A DNA stretch of 64,000 bases from G963677325 sp963677325. GTDB taxonomy: Bacteria; Bacteroidota; Bacteroidia; Bacteroidales; Prolixibacteraceae. Made by a program: the position numbers and the translations under genes. The DNA is taken from NCBI GenBank assembly GCA_963677325.2, contig CAXXGM010000011.1:1-64000 (forward strand), written 5' to 3'. Positions 7,608 to 17,027 of the stretch are shown one piece after another; the first letter of the stretch is position 1; each line of letters begins with the position of its first letter. The notes under the pieces were generated by a model. It saw nothing but the letters and a program-made list of their open reading frames with translations, was not told the origin of the DNA and ran no database searches.

Positions 7608-8120
7608 CTATTTAAACCAACTCGAATACATGTGATAATTGTTAGCGATCCTGTTGATTTCTCCATGAAGTAATTCCGGGCTTAAATCCTTGATTTTCTT
7701 TGCAGGAGAACCTGCGTAAACCGATCCGGATTCCACGATGGTTCCTTTAGTAACCACTGCTCCAGCGGCAATAATGGCATTACTGTTGATTACCGCATCG
7801 TCCAGAACAACGGAATTGATACCAATTAGTACATTGTCATGTATAACAGATCCGTGAACAACAGCACCATGAGCAATGGAGACATTGTTACCGATTGTCG
7901 TAGCTGATTTTTCATAGGTGGCATGTATGACCGCATTATCCTGTATATTAACGTTATTGCCTATTTTAATTGAATTCACATCGCCACGTATCACGGCTCC
8001 ATACCAGATACTGCAGTGGTCTCCAATGGTTGTATCTCCAATAATCACAGCATTTTCAGCTATAAAACAATCTTCCCCAATAACAGGAGTTTTTCCACGT
8101 ACTGACTTTATGATTCCCAT
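7608..8120 (-). CDS. gamma carbonic anhydrase / hexapeptide-repeat protein
   Basis: 170 residues built of left-handed beta-helix hexapeptides (I-G-[DN]-x-[CN]-x repeats), the gamma carbonic anhydrase-like (YrdA/CaiE/PaaY) family. The zinc histidines are present: one in NAVIHATY and two in SIAHGAVVHGS. The catalytic-site residues VIRGD and NIQDN are also present. It probably forms a trimer with zinc at subunit interfaces and may hydrate CO2 or be an acyltransferase-like relative. A C-terminal helix ends in SSWFK. It has its own promoter region, divergent from korA. Confidence 0.85.
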   Translation of the reverse strand: MGIIKSVRGKTPVIGEDCFIAENAVIIGDTTIGDHCSIWYGAVIRGDVNSIKIGNNVNIQDNAVIHATYEKSATTIGNNVSIAHGAVVHGSVIHDNVLIGINSVVLDDAVINSNAIIAAGAVVTKGTIVESGSVYAGSPAKKIKDLSPELLHGEINRIANNYHMYSSWFK

Positions 8121-8292
8121 ATTTTTTGATCTTAATATTTTCTGACAAAGTTACAAATAGAAGGGGGGAAAGCAAAATTTCAGGTTTTCATGATAAGAGC
8201 AGAAATTTTTTACAGACAGTATTGATACATGTAAATATGAAGCTTATGACATATAATTGTTTGATATCCATACCAAGATATCGTTATTATAT

Positions 8293-8300
8293 TATTTTTG
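8293..8300 (+). promoter_or_regulatory. -7 box upstream of korA
   Basis: TATTTTTG matches TAnnTTTG, ending 34 bp before the korA ATG at 8335. No convincing -33 TTTG at the right spacing. Confidence 0.45.
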
Positions 8301-8334
8301 TAGATCGATTAAAATACATTTTAGAATTACAGTT

Positions 8335-10176
8335 ATGACGTTTGAAACAAAGGTTATCGAATTGGAAGAAGTTGTGATTCGTTTTTCTGGTGATTCGGGA
8401 GACGGAATGCAGCTTACTGGATCACTTTTTTCAGATACTTCTGCCTTGTTTGGGAATGACATTTCAACATTCCCAGATTATCCTTCCGAAATCCGGGCCC
8501 CTCAGGGAACAGTTGGCGGTATTTCAGGATTCCAGGTTCAATTTGGAACAAAAAAGATCACTACTCCCGGCGATTTTGCCAATGTGCTGGTTGCAATGAA
8601 TCCAGCGGCGATTAAAGCTAATTCAAAGTTTATGAGCCCGGGAGGAACCATTCTTTATGATGAAGACAGCTTCACTGCCAAGAATCTTGAGAAAGCCGGT
8701 TTCAAGACTGAAGATCCTTTTCTTGAATGCAATCTCCAGGATTATTTTAAAATACCGGTGCCAATTACCAGCCTTACCAGAGCTGCGTTACAGGATCTTG
8801 AACTGGATAACAAGAGTATCCTCAGGAGCAAAAACATGTTCGCCCTTGGCCTTGTGTGCTGGAGTTTTAGTAAACCTTTGGATTATATAGAAGGTTATAT
8901 CAAAAAGAAATTTGCAAAGAATCCTGTTGTTATCGAAACAAATCTCAGGGTTTTACATGCAGGCTGGAATTATGGGCTGAATCTTGAACATATGACACCA
9001 AGATATGTCGTTCATCCGGCTGAAATAGCAAAAGGTGTTTACCGCAATGTAAACGGGAATACTGCTACTGCCTGGGGCTTATTGGCTGCAGCTAAAAAAG
9101 CGGGACTCGAACTTTTTATTGGTTCTTATCCCATCACCCCTGCAACGGATATCTTACAGGCTTTGGCCAACCGGAAAGATCTTGGAGTTAAAAGTTTCCA
9201 GGCGGAAGACGAGATTGCCGGAATTTGTACTGCAATTGGTGCTTCCTTTGCAGGCCATCTGGCCGTTACCACGACTTCAGGCCCCGGTTTTGCTTTAAAA
9301 TCGGAAGCTTTAGGTCTGACAGTCATGGCTGAATTACCTCTTGTTGTGGTAAATGTACAGCGAGGCGGCCCCTCAACAGGACTCCCTACCAAAACAGAAC
9401 AAGCTGATTTGCTTCAGACTCTTTACGGAAGAAACGGAGAAAGCCCGCTCGTTGTGATTGCAGCTTCGACCCCTTCTGATTGTTTCCATTATGCGTATGT
9501 CGCTGCAAAAATAGCACTCGAAAGAATGGTGCCCGTTGTACTGCTTACGGACGGATTTTTAGCCAATGGTTCTGAGCCTTGGAAGATTCCGGCATTTAAA
9601 GATCTTGAGAATATTACACCAAGATTCGCAAAAGGAACAGAGAAATTTAAACCTTATGAACGAGACGATAAGACTCTCGCACGTGAATGGGCCATTCCCG
9701 GACAAGAAGGTTTACAGCACCGGATTGGCGGACTTGAAAAGAATGTCTTTGGAAATGTCAGCCATGATCCGATGAATCACCAGAAGATGGTAGATATCCG
9801 GGATGAAAAGGTTAACCGTGTTGTGGATCTGGTACCTGATCTGAATGTCTATGGTGATCATGAAGGTGAATTATTAGTAATAGGATGGGGGGGAACTTAT
9901 GGATACATGGAAAGCGCTGTTCGCCAAATGCAAGCAGAGGGCCACAGCGTAGGCTTAGCCCACTTTAACTATATCAAACCACTTCCGGCAAACACAGCTC
10001 AGGTATTCAGCCGTTATAAAAAGTTGATTGTCTGTGAATTGAATTTAGGGCAGTTTGCCAGCTATCTGCGTGACAAGGTACCTGGATTTGTTTACGATCA
10101 ATACAATAAGGTTCAGGGATTGCCATTCACAGTTCAGGAATTAGTTGGTAAATTTGAAAAATTATTGGAGGAATAG
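8335..10176 (+). CDS. korA: 2-oxoacid:ferredoxin oxidoreductase, fused gamma-alpha subunit (2-oxoglutarate type)
   Basis: 613 residues. The N-terminal gamma domain (PF01558) has VVIRFSGDSGDGMQLTGSLFSD and the APQGTVGGISGFQVQFG loop. The alpha/pyrimidine-binding domain follows from about residue 240 (GLELFIGSYPITPATDILQ, FQAEDEIAGICTAIGAS, TTSGPGF, NVQRGGPSTGLPT), and a C-terminal transketolase-like part closes it. With KorB it makes 2-oxoglutarate (or another 2-oxoacid) + CoA + ferredoxin(ox) into acyl-CoA + CO2 + reduced ferredoxin in the cytosol. The frame extends upstream through a TTG at 8257, but the ATG at 8335 lies after the -7 box and matches the family start. Two bp separate it from korB. 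Confidence 0.9.
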   Translation: MTFETKVIELEEVVIRFSGDSGDGMQLTGSLFSDTSALFGNDISTFPDYPSEIRAPQGTVGGISGFQVQFGTKKITTPGDFANVLVAMNPAAIKANSKFMSPGGTILYDEDSFTAKNLEKAGFKTEDPFLECNLQDYFKIPVPITSLTRAALQDLELDNKSILRSKNMFALGLVCWSFSKPLDYIEGYIKKKFAKNPVVIETNLRVLHAGWNYGLNLEHMTPRYVVHPAEIAKGVYRNVNGNTATAWGLLAAAKKAGLELFIGSYPITPATDILQALANRKDLGVKSFQAEDEIAGICTAIGASFAGHLAVTTTSGPGFALKSEALGLTVMAELPLVVVNVQRGGPSTGLPTKTEQADLLQTLYGRNGESPLVVIAASTPSDCFHYAYVAAKIALERMVPVVLLTDGFLANGSEPWKIPAFKDLENITPRFAKGTEKFKPYERDDKTLAREWAIPGQEGLQHRIGGLEKNVFGNVSHDPMNHQKMVDIRDEKVNRVVDLVPDLNVYGDHEGELLVIGWGGTYGYMESAVRQMQAEGHSVGLAHFNYIKPLPANTAQVFSRYKKLIVCELNLGQFASYLRDKVPGFVYDQYNKVQGLPFTVQELVGKFEKLLEE

Positions 10177-10178
10177 GG

Positions 10179-11198
10179 ATGACCATATCAGTATTAGAAT
10201 ATACACAAAAAGATTTCAAGAGCGATAATGAAGTTCGCTGGTGTCCCGGTTGCGGTGACCATGCTATATTGAATTCAATTCAAAAGGCCATGGCAAACCT
10301 GGGTATTAAGCATGAAGACTTTACAGTAATATCAGGAATCGGATGTTCTTCACGGTTCCCTTATTATATGAGTACGTATGGATTTCACACAATTCATGGA
10401 AGGGCTGCTGCAGTCGCATCCGGAGTTAAATGTGCAAATCCAAAATTATGCGTCTGGGAAATAACCGGTGACGGCGACGCATTAGCAATTGGAGGAAATC
10501 ATTTCATCCATATCATGCGGAGAAATATTGACATCAATCTGGTGATGTTCAATAATAAGATCTATGGTTTGACCAAAGGTCAATATTCTCCCACATCCGA
10601 TCGGGGAGCCGTAACTAAGACTTCTCCGATGGGCACGATTGAAAATCCCTTTAATCCGGGTCTTCTTGCCCTTGGAGCCGGGGCAACTTTTTATGCCCGT
10701 GCGGTTGATAATAACATCAAACACTCACAGGAAGTATTCGAAGAAGCTGCTAGGCATAAGGGAACATCTTTTGTAGAGGTGCTACAAAATTGCGTTATTT
10801 TTAACGATGGAATTCATGCAGCCATAGCTGATCCCAAGACACGGGAGGAGCGTCAGATTTTCTTAAAGCATGGTGAGCCGATGATCTTTGGAACCAATAA
10901 GGATAAAGGCTTACTGTTCGATAAAGGTTTACTGAAGGTGGTACGATTAGGAGAAGGCGGCATAACAGAAAAAGATATCCTTGTTCATGATGCCACTGAA
11001 CCCAATGGCTATCTTCATCATTTGCTGATTGATATGAAATTTCCTGATTTTCCTGTTGCTATGGGAGTTATACGAGCAGTTGAAGCGCCTGTTTATGATC
11101 AACAGATGGAATCCCAGATAGAGGAGGCGAAGAAAAAATCGAAGATTACTTCGATTGATGAACTGCTCTCCAGTGGAAATACCTGGGTTGTGGAATAA
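10179..11198 (+). CDS. korB: 2-oxoacid:ferredoxin oxidoreductase beta subunit
   Basis: 339 residues. WCPGCGDHAIL carries the N-terminal CxxC that helps bind the proximal 4Fe-4S cluster. The thiamine-diphosphate motif is EITGDGDALAIGGNHFIHIMRRNIDINLVMFNNKIYGLTKGQ (GDGD...N). The start is preceded by the purine-rich ggaggaataggg, one of the few clear Shine-Dalgarno-like sites in the window, and is 2 bp from the korA stop, so the two are co-translated. No separate ferredoxin (KorD) or gamma (KorC) gene is present, consistent with the two-subunit type. A terminator follows. Confidence 0.92.
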   Translation: MTISVLEYTQKDFKSDNEVRWCPGCGDHAILNSIQKAMANLGIKHEDFTVISGIGCSSRFPYYMSTYGFHTIHGRAAAVASGVKCANPKLCVWEITGDGDALAIGGNHFIHIMRRNIDINLVMFNNKIYGLTKGQYSPTSDRGAVTKTSPMGTIENPFNPGLLALGAGATFYARAVDNNIKHSQEVFEEAARHKGTSFVEVLQNCVIFNDGIHAAIADPKTREERQIFLKHGEPMIFGTNKDKGLLFDKGLLKVVRLGEGGITEKDILVHDATEPNGYLHHLLIDMKFPDFPVAMGVIRAVEAPVYDQQMESQIEEAKKKSKITSIDELLSSGNTWVVE

Positions 11199-11234
11199 TT
11201 ACGAATTACGAATTACGAATGAAAAACAATAGGA

Positions 11235-11263
11235 GGGAGACCGAACGGTCTCCCTTTCTTTTT
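11235..11263 (+). terminator. terminator of korAB
   Basis: Perfect 8-bp stem gggagacc/ggtctccc around gaac, followed by tttcttttt, 37 bp after the korB stop. It is preceded by three tandem TTACGAA heptamers at the stop codon. Confidence 0.88.
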
Positions 11264-11312
11264 AATCCTGTTTTTTTGATTAATTTTATTCCATCAAGAT
11301 TGTAGAATTATT

Positions 11313-14303
11313 ATGGAAAAATTTGAGAATTTATCGATATCCAATATCTATAAAAGGAGAAAAACCGACAGAGATATTTTCCAGGAACTGATGCCGAATA
11401 AGATCAAAGAGGTGATGCTGTTTGCCACCTTGTATGATTCTTATTCCATAGAAAGGGAAGGCCAGTTTTCAGATAAAATATATGGGGAATACCTCCAGTT
11501 AAATCTCTATGCTGCTCCCCGGTTCACTAATGTAAACGCTGAAGAGGATGTAATTAAAATTCTCAATACCCGTCACTTTGATCTGGTGATTATCATGGCA
11601 GGCGTTGATCGTGAAATGCCTTTGAAGATTGCCAATGAGGTTTACTCCTATAAGCCGCGCATTCCTATCTTACTCCTTGTTAATAATAACAGTGATGTGC
11701 GTTTTTTTAAAATGGCCGGCAGTAAACTTCCTGCTATTGATCGTGTGTTTGTCTGGAATGGCAATGCCAATGTTTTTTTAGCGATGATTAAATACATTGA
11801 GGATAAAAAAAATGTATCGAAAGATACTAATCTTGGAGGTGTAAGGGTTATATTGCTTGTTGAGGATTCTGTAAAATATTATTCCCGTTATCTACCAATG
11901 CTCTTTGCTACGGTAATGACACAGACGCAGGCCCTTGTTTCGGATGAATCCACGGATGAATTGCACAAAATATTTAAATACAGGGCCAGACCGAAAGTCC
12001 TTCTTGTAAGTACATTTGAAGAAGCAGTCGAAGTAATAAATGATTATAAGGATTACTTACTGTGTGTTATCTCGGATGTAAAATTCATGCGAAATGGTAT
12101 AAATGATGACGATGCCGGAGTAGAATTATTAAAATTGGTAAAGGAACGAATTAAATATCCCGTTCCGCTGCTCTTACAATCGCATGATGTTACTAATAAA
12201 ATCCGGGCCGAAGAAATAGGGGCCAGTTTTATTAATAAAAATTCTGATACACTCAGTCATGACATCAATGTCTTTATCAACAATAATCTGGGATTTGGTG
12301 ATTTTATCTTTCGCGATGATCTTGGCAATGTGATTGCCGTGGCTCACAATCTGAGTGAATTTGAGGATTTGATTGCAAAAGTACCGGTTGAATCTCTGAT
12401 TTATCATGGTAAATCAAATGCATTCTCATCTTGGCTTGTGGCCAGGGGCGAGATAAACATCGCAGAGCGGCTTATTCCTTTTAATACGGAAGATCCTGAT
12501 GTGGCAGCTCGTATCCGTGAGATATGCCTGGATATCTTTGCTGATGTGAAAGAAAAGAAAAACAGGGGACGTATCATCAATTATGATCCGAATTTCTTAT
12601 CGGGAAACCGGTACATTATCATGTTAGGAAAAGGTTCTCTCGGAGGGAAAGGCAGGGGATTGGCCTTTATCTGCAACATGATGGAAAATATTGACATGAA
12701 ATTTCTTCTGCCTGGTATTAATATCAGGATGCCTGCCACCTCAATCATCGGAGCCTCGGAATTTGATAATTTCATCGAATCGAATCATCTGTATGATATT
12801 GCTTATCATCAAACAGATTATAATTTGATAAGGGAGGCTTTCCTTTCAGCAAAGATTGATAACAGTGTTAGGGAAAAATTGCTTCAGTATATACAAAGAA
12901 TAAAATCCCCGTTGGCTGTCCGTTCTTCCGGCTTGTTTGAAGATTCTTTAATACGGCCTTTCTCCGGAGTTTATTCGACCTACCTTATTCCAAATAATCA
13001 TACTGATGAAGATGTCCGGCTGGAACAGCTGATCACCGCGGTAAAGCTGGTGTATGCCTCTGTTTTTACAGAGGAGGCCCGGGCTTATTTCCAGGCAATC
13101 AATTATATGATTGAAGAGGAGAAAATGGCTGTAATTATTCAGCCGGTGGTCGGGCATGAACATCATCAGAAGTTTTACGTCGATTTAAGCGGGGTGGCTC
13201 AATCCTATAATTATTATCCTTATTCTTATATGGAACCCGCCGATGGATTTGCAGTTATAGCCATCGGTTTGGGTCAAACAGTCGTTGGAGGGGAAAAAGC
13301 ATACCGGTTCTCTCCTAAATATCCCGGATTAAATAATAATTCCATTTCTGATCAGATAAGGGATTCACAAAGAGAATTCTATGCCATTGATCTGACTAAT
13401 CAGGACATTAATTTAGCCGCAGACGGAGAAATGGCCGCCATTAGGAAATACCGGGTTTCTGATGCAGAGAATGATGGGGTACTGGAACATTGTGCATCAA
13501 CTTATATAAAAGAGAATGATTACATCGTACCTGGGATAAGTTTTCAGGGACCGCGGGTTATTAATTTTGCCAATATATTGGAATATCAGTATGCACCTTT
13601 GGCTGATACCCTTCTTTTGTTGTTGAAATTGTTTAAACAGGCATTGGGTTCACCCGTTGAGATGGAGTTTGCTCTCGACCTTAAAAAAGGTGAAAACGGA
13701 TGGCCAACTTTTTATTTGCTGCAGTTAAAGCCATTGATTCGACGGGAAAAGGAAATACAAATCGATCTTGGTTCGATGGACCATTCCAAATTATTTCTAC
13801 TTTCAAAAAGAGGAATGGGTAACGGAAGAATTACGGGTATAAATGATGTGGTCTATATAGATGCAAATAAGTTTGACCGAACAAAAACCAAAGAGATTGC
13901 CTGTGAAATTTCAGAAGTCAACAAGAATTTTTCAAAAGGTGATCGTCAGTATATTTTAATAGGTCCGGGTCGCTGGGGTACGCGCGATGAATTTACCGGC
14001 ATTCCGGTTAATTGGGCACAAATTAACAATGCCAAAGTAATTGTAGAGATTGGTTTACCCGATTTTCCACTCGACGCTTCATTGGGATCGCATTTTTTTC
14101 ATAATGTGACTTCAATGAATGTTGGTTATTTCTCTATTCCCCGTATTGACGGAGAAGAGTTTGTCAGGATGAATATGCTGGAGAAACAGGAACTGGTATG
14201 GAAAGGGAAATATGTGAAGCATGTGCGTTTTCATGAAGGGCTTGAAGTGCTAATGGATGGCAGAAAACGAACTGCCATCATCAGGCCTTTAAAAGAAAAT
14301 TAA
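11313..14303 (+). CDS. receiver-ATP-grasp protein: PEP/pyruvate-binding (PPDK N-like) domain with two response-regulator-like domains
   Basis: 996 residues. Residues ~31-160 form a receiver-like fold with a degenerate acceptor (HFDLVIIMAGV; no Asp at the phospho site). Residues ~178-325 form a second receiver that keeps the acidic pair (VEDS, 183-186), acceptor Asp255 (VISDVKF) and a late Lys. From ~430 comes a PPDK/PEP-synthase N-terminal type ATP-grasp: LGKGSLGGKGRG, AVRSSGLFEDSLIRPFSGVY, MAVIIQPVVG, IGLGQTVVGG, EMEFALD. The phospho-histidine swivel domain and the PEP/pyruvate barrel are absent. The last ~150 residues (IGPGRWGTRDE...LGSHFFHN) are a conserved-looking tail I cannot name. It cannot be a complete PEP synthase. 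It is followed by the hydrolase 9 bp later. Known in Bacteroidota only as 'PEP/pyruvate-binding domain protein'; function unknown. Confidence 0.8.
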   Translation: MEKFENLSISNIYKRRKTDRDIFQELMPNKIKEVMLFATLYDSYSIEREGQFSDKIYGEYLQLNLYAAPRFTNVNAEEDVIKILNTRHFDLVIIMAGVDREMPLKIANEVYSYKPRIPILLLVNNNSDVRFFKMAGSKLPAIDRVFVWNGNANVFLAMIKYIEDKKNVSKDTNLGGVRVILLVEDSVKYYSRYLPMLFATVMTQTQALVSDESTDELHKIFKYRARPKVLLVSTFEEAVEVINDYKDYLLCVISDVKFMRNGINDDDAGVELLKLVKERIKYPVPLLLQSHDVTNKIRAEEIGASFINKNSDTLSHDINVFINNNLGFGDFIFRDDLGNVIAVAHNLSEFEDLIAKVPVESLIYHGKSNAFSSWLVARGEINIAERLIPFNTEDPDVAARIREICLDIFADVKEKKNRGRIINYDPNFLSGNRYIIMLGKGSLGGKGRGLAFICNMMENIDMKFLLPGINIRMPATSIIGASEFDNFIESNHLYDIAYHQTDYNLIREAFLSAKIDNSVREKLLQYIQRIKSPLAVRSSGLFEDSLIRPFSGVYSTYLIPNNHTDEDVRLEQLITAVKLVYASVFTEEARAYFQAINYMIEEEKMAVIIQPVVGHEHHQKFYVDLSGVAQSYNYYPYSYMEPADGFAVIAIGLGQTVVGGEKAYRFSPKYPGLNNNSISDQIRDSQREFYAIDLTNQDINLAADGEMAAIRKYRVSDAENDGVLEHCASTYIKENDYIVPGISFQGPRVINFANILEYQYAPLADTLLLLLKLFKQALGSPVEMEFALDLKKGENGWPTFYLLQLKPLIRREKEIQIDLGSMDHSKLFLLSKRGMGNGRITGINDVVYIDANKFDRTKTKEIACEISEVNKNFSKGDRQYILIGPGRWGTRDEFTGIPVNWAQINNAKVIVEIGLPDFPLDASLGSHFFHNVTSMNVGYFSIPRIDGEEFVRMNMLEKQELVWKGKYVKHVRFHEGLEVLMDGRKRTAIIRPLKEN

Positions 14304-14312
14304 TCCGGACAG

Positions 14313-15308
14313 ATGAAGAAAATTAAATATACAGGGTTGGTGATACTTTTGGCAATTGTACTATATTTACTCGGGCCAAAAATGCCGGAGCCTGAATTTA
14401 ATCTAAAACTCCCTTCAATTCACAGCACTGTCGGCCATTTCGTAGATAGTATAGAGGCAGTCAACCCTGTGCGTCCCGGAAATGAGGCAAGGATAATCTG
14501 GGCCAACGATTCATCAAAAAACAAAACAGATCATGTCCTGTTATACTTGCATGGTTTTTCTGCAAGCTGGTATGAAGGATTTCCTGTTAATTCTGATTTC
14601 GCTCAAAGATATCAATGTAATGCATTTTTCTCCAGATTAGCGTCCCATGGGTTGATCTCGGATAATCCTCTATTGGACATGACCCCGGGAAGGCTATATG
14701 AATCTGCAAAGCAAGCCTTTGTTATTGCTCATAAACTGGGCAATAAAGTAATTATTATGGGTACCTCCACAGGAGGCTCACTTGCTTTAATGCTCGCAGC
14801 TGATTTTCCCGATTTGGTAGATGGCCTGATTTTATACTCTCCCAATATCCGGATTAAACAAAAAGCTTCCCTTCTATTATCGGGGCCTTGGGGACTTCAG
14901 ATTGCCCGCCTGAATTTTGGCGGAGATTTCAGGTATATCCATGACACTGACGAAATATGCAAATACTGGTATTGCCGATACCGTGCAGAAGCCACTGTTT
15001 ATCTTCAGCAGTTATTGGATAAAAAAATGAATGATGATCTTTTTCATAAAGTTAAGTGTCCTGTTTTTCTGGGTTATTACTACAAGGACGAAAAGCACCA
15101 GGATCAGACGGTATCCGTTCCCGCAGCTTTGAAAATGTTCAGTCAGCTCGGTACTCCATTGCGCGATAAACAGGAAAGAGCTTTTCCTAATGCAGGTGCC
15201 CACGTTATCGCCTGTAGACTCACTTCAAAAAGTTTGAACGAAGTTGAGGATGCTACCTGGCTATTTTCAGAAAATATTTTGCATCTGAGAAGAGTGAATA
15301 ATAAATAG
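14313..15308 (+). CDS. alpha/beta hydrolase, membrane-anchored or exported
   Basis: 331 residues. The N-terminal hydrophobic stretch (GLVILLAIVLYLLG) is a probable signal anchor. The oxyanion segment is VLLYLHGFSASWYEG and the nucleophile elbow is GTSTGGS (Ser152). A late His in NAGAHVIAC could complete the triad with an acid near YKDEKHQD. It is most like serine-esterase/carboxylesterase-type hydrolases; substrate unknown. It begins 9 bp after the 996-residue protein, so the two are probably one transcription unit. Confidence 0.8.
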   Translation: MKKIKYTGLVILLAIVLYLLGPKMPEPEFNLKLPSIHSTVGHFVDSIEAVNPVRPGNEARIIWANDSSKNKTDHVLLYLHGFSASWYEGFPVNSDFAQRYQCNAFFSRLASHGLISDNPLLDMTPGRLYESAKQAFVIAHKLGNKVIIMGTSTGGSLALMLAADFPDLVDGLILYSPNIRIKQKASLLLSGPWGLQIARLNFGGDFRYIHDTDEICKYWYCRYRAEATVYLQQLLDKKMNDDLFHKVKCPVFLGYYYKDEKHQDQTVSVPAALKMFSQLGTPLRDKQERAFPNAGAHVIACRLTSKSLNEVEDATWLFSENILHLRRVNNK

Positions 15309-15334
15309 TATTACTCACTCAAGTTCTTTGTTAT

Positions 15335-15670
15335 TTACTTCAAATTCTTCAGCTCCTCCACCGCACTAAGGCATTGTAATTCGAATTTTTTTACATAATC
15401 AGGATAGGTTTCCTTATCAGTTCCTGAAATAGTAATTGACTGTAGCGTTTTGAGATCTTTGGCAAGTTCATTCATACCCATAATTAACACAGAAGATTTA
15501 GCTTTATGAGCTTCATTCCCGAGAGCAATGTAATCTTCAATCTGAAGATATCTGTTCAGATTTGTTATAAATTCAGGTACCTGGGCAATGAATAAATCAA
15601 TCATTTCGTGGATAATTTCTTCATCACCTCCTGCCATGGAATTCAGGTATTTTAAATCTATGTAGGCCAC
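15335..15670 (-). CDS. stand-alone Hpt domain phosphotransfer protein
   Basis: 111 residues, all-helical. EAHKAKSSVLIMG carries the phospho-accepting His55 with the HxxKxS pattern of Hpt domains, relaying phosphate between a hybrid kinase and a receiver protein. No kinase is adjacent. The start is a GTG at 15670, and the first ATG (Met12) would cut the first helix, so GTG is preferred. It is convergent with the alpha/beta hydrolase gene (26 bp) and divergent from gcvT. A receiver domain in the 996-residue protein or the CheY-like protein at 27.5 kb could be a partner; this is speculative. Confidence 0.82.
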   Translation of the reverse strand: MAYIDLKYLNSMAGGDEEIIHEMIDLFIAQVPEFITNLNRYLQIEDYIALGNEAHKAKSSVLIMGMNELAKDLKTLQSITISGTDKETYPDYVKKFELQCLSAVEELKNLK

Positions 15671-15721
15671 TTAATTTTTTTAATTTTATGGAAAATTCTT
15701 AATTTTCAAAAATATAAAAAT

Positions 15722-15729
15722 TAATTTTG
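15722..15729 (+). promoter_or_regulatory. -7 box upstream of gcvT
   Basis: TAATTTTG matches TAnnTTTG, ending 31 bp before the gcvT ATG. The -33 region is A/T-rich without TTTG. Confidence 0.45.
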
Positions 15730-15760
15730 TATTTACAAATAACCGCTTAAATCATATAAA

Positions 15761-16846
15761 ATGCTTAAAAGAACTTCCTTTTATAACATACACAAGGAAT
15801 TAAAAGCAAGAATTGTCGAATTTGCAGGTTTTGAAATGCCAGTGGAATACTCTGGAATCAGAGATGAGCACATGACTGTGCGCCAGGGAGCAGGTGTTTT
15901 TGATGTCTCTCACATGGGTGAGTTCTGGGTCAAGGGGCCACAGTCTTTGTCCCTTATTCAGAAAGTAACTTCCAATGATGCTTCCATTCTTCAACCTGGT
16001 CAGGCGCAGTATTCATGTTTTCCCAACGGCAAAGGAGGGATCGTTGATGATTTGCTTGTGTATCATTTCGAACCGGAAAAGTACATGCTTGTGGTAAATT
16101 CATCCAATATCGATAAAGATTACGAATGGATTACTTCTCAGAATAGTTTTGGTGCTGAAATTGAAAATGCATCAGATAAAATCAGTCTGCTTGCTATCCA
16201 GGGACCGAAAGCTCTCAGCGTTCTTCAGAAATTAACAGAGATAAATCTCTCTGAAATTAAATATTACCATTTCAAGGTCGGACAGTTTGCCGGAATTAAT
16301 AATGTAATCATCTCCGCGACCGGATATACCGGTGCCGGAGGATTTGAACTTTATTTTTATAACCAATATGCAGAACAAATCTGGAATGCTATCTTTGAAG
16401 CAGGTCGGGAAATAAATATCAAACCGATCGGTTTAGGGGCCCGTGATACCTTAAGGTTGGAAATGGGCTATTGTCTTTATGGCAATGATATCGATGATAC
16501 TACTTCTCCTATTGAAGCAGGTTTAGGATGGATCACGAAATTCACCCCGGGCAAGGATTTTATTGACAGGGGTTATCTGTTGAAACAGAAAAATGAAGGA
16601 GTATCCGTGAAGTTATGCGGATTTGAGATGATTGACCGTGGAATTCCGCGACACCATTATGAGATTGCCGATTCTAACGGTCATGTAATAGGTCATGTTA
16701 CTTCCGGTACGCAATCTCCTGTTCTTGAAAAAGGGATTGGAATGGGATACATTAACACATCACACAGTACCCCGGGAACAGAAATTTATATACTTATCAG
16801 AGGCAAACAACTGAAAGCAAAAGTGGTAAAATTTCCGTTCATTTGA
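15761..16846 (+). CDS. gcvT: glycine cleavage system T protein (aminomethyltransferase)
   Basis: 361 residues, the normal length. N-terminus: LKRTSFYNIHKELKARIVEFAGFEMPVEY. Other motifs are DVSHMGEFWVKG, GGIVDDLLVYHFEPEKYMLVVN (the Asp-Asp that positions folate and the aminomethyl group), SATGYTGAGGFELYF and GLGARDTLRLEMGYCLYGNDI. It transfers the methylene from aminomethyl-lipoyl H protein to tetrahydrofolate, releasing ammonia. gcvP and gcvH are not in the window. It is followed by serC 181 bp later with its own -7 box, so glycine/serine metabolism is clustered but not clearly co-transcribed. Confidence 0.95.
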   Translation: MLKRTSFYNIHKELKARIVEFAGFEMPVEYSGIRDEHMTVRQGAGVFDVSHMGEFWVKGPQSLSLIQKVTSNDASILQPGQAQYSCFPNGKGGIVDDLLVYHFEPEKYMLVVNSSNIDKDYEWITSQNSFGAEIENASDKISLLAIQGPKALSVLQKLTEINLSEIKYYHFKVGQFAGINNVIISATGYTGAGGFELYFYNQYAEQIWNAIFEAGREINIKPIGLGARDTLRLEMGYCLYGNDIDDTTSPIEAGLGWITKFTPGKDFIDRGYLLKQKNEGVSVKLCGFEMIDRGIPRHHYEIADSNGHVIGHVTSGTQSPVLEKGIGMGYINTSHSTPGTEIYILIRGKQLKAKVVKFPFI

Positions 16847-16923
16847 GAAATACAAATGTTATCTTAATGAAAATACTGCAGTTAATTCTTTAGATTAATT
16901 ACTGCATCTTTATTCAATATTAT

Positions 16924-16931
16924 TATTTTTG
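16924..16931 (+). promoter_or_regulatory. -7 box upstream of serC
   Basis: TATTTTTG followed by CAG, an exact TAnnTTTG, ending 96 bp before the serC start, implying an ~85-nt leader. Confidence 0.5.
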
Positions 16932-17027
16932 CAGAAAGCGCTTAAGAAGAAGGAATTTTTTTGAATATGCTTCTATTTCCTTTTAATTCAAAGAGTTTAA
17001 TAATTAACCAATAATAATTTTCATTCC

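Noticed and set aside
8257..8334. TTG start and 26-residue extension of korA
   Set aside because: The extension precedes the -7 box and has no family counterpart.
11313..14303. Annotation as pyruvate phosphate dikinase or PEP synthase
   Set aside because: Only the nucleotide-binding domain is present. The phospho-histidine swivel and the PEP/pyruvate barrel are missing.
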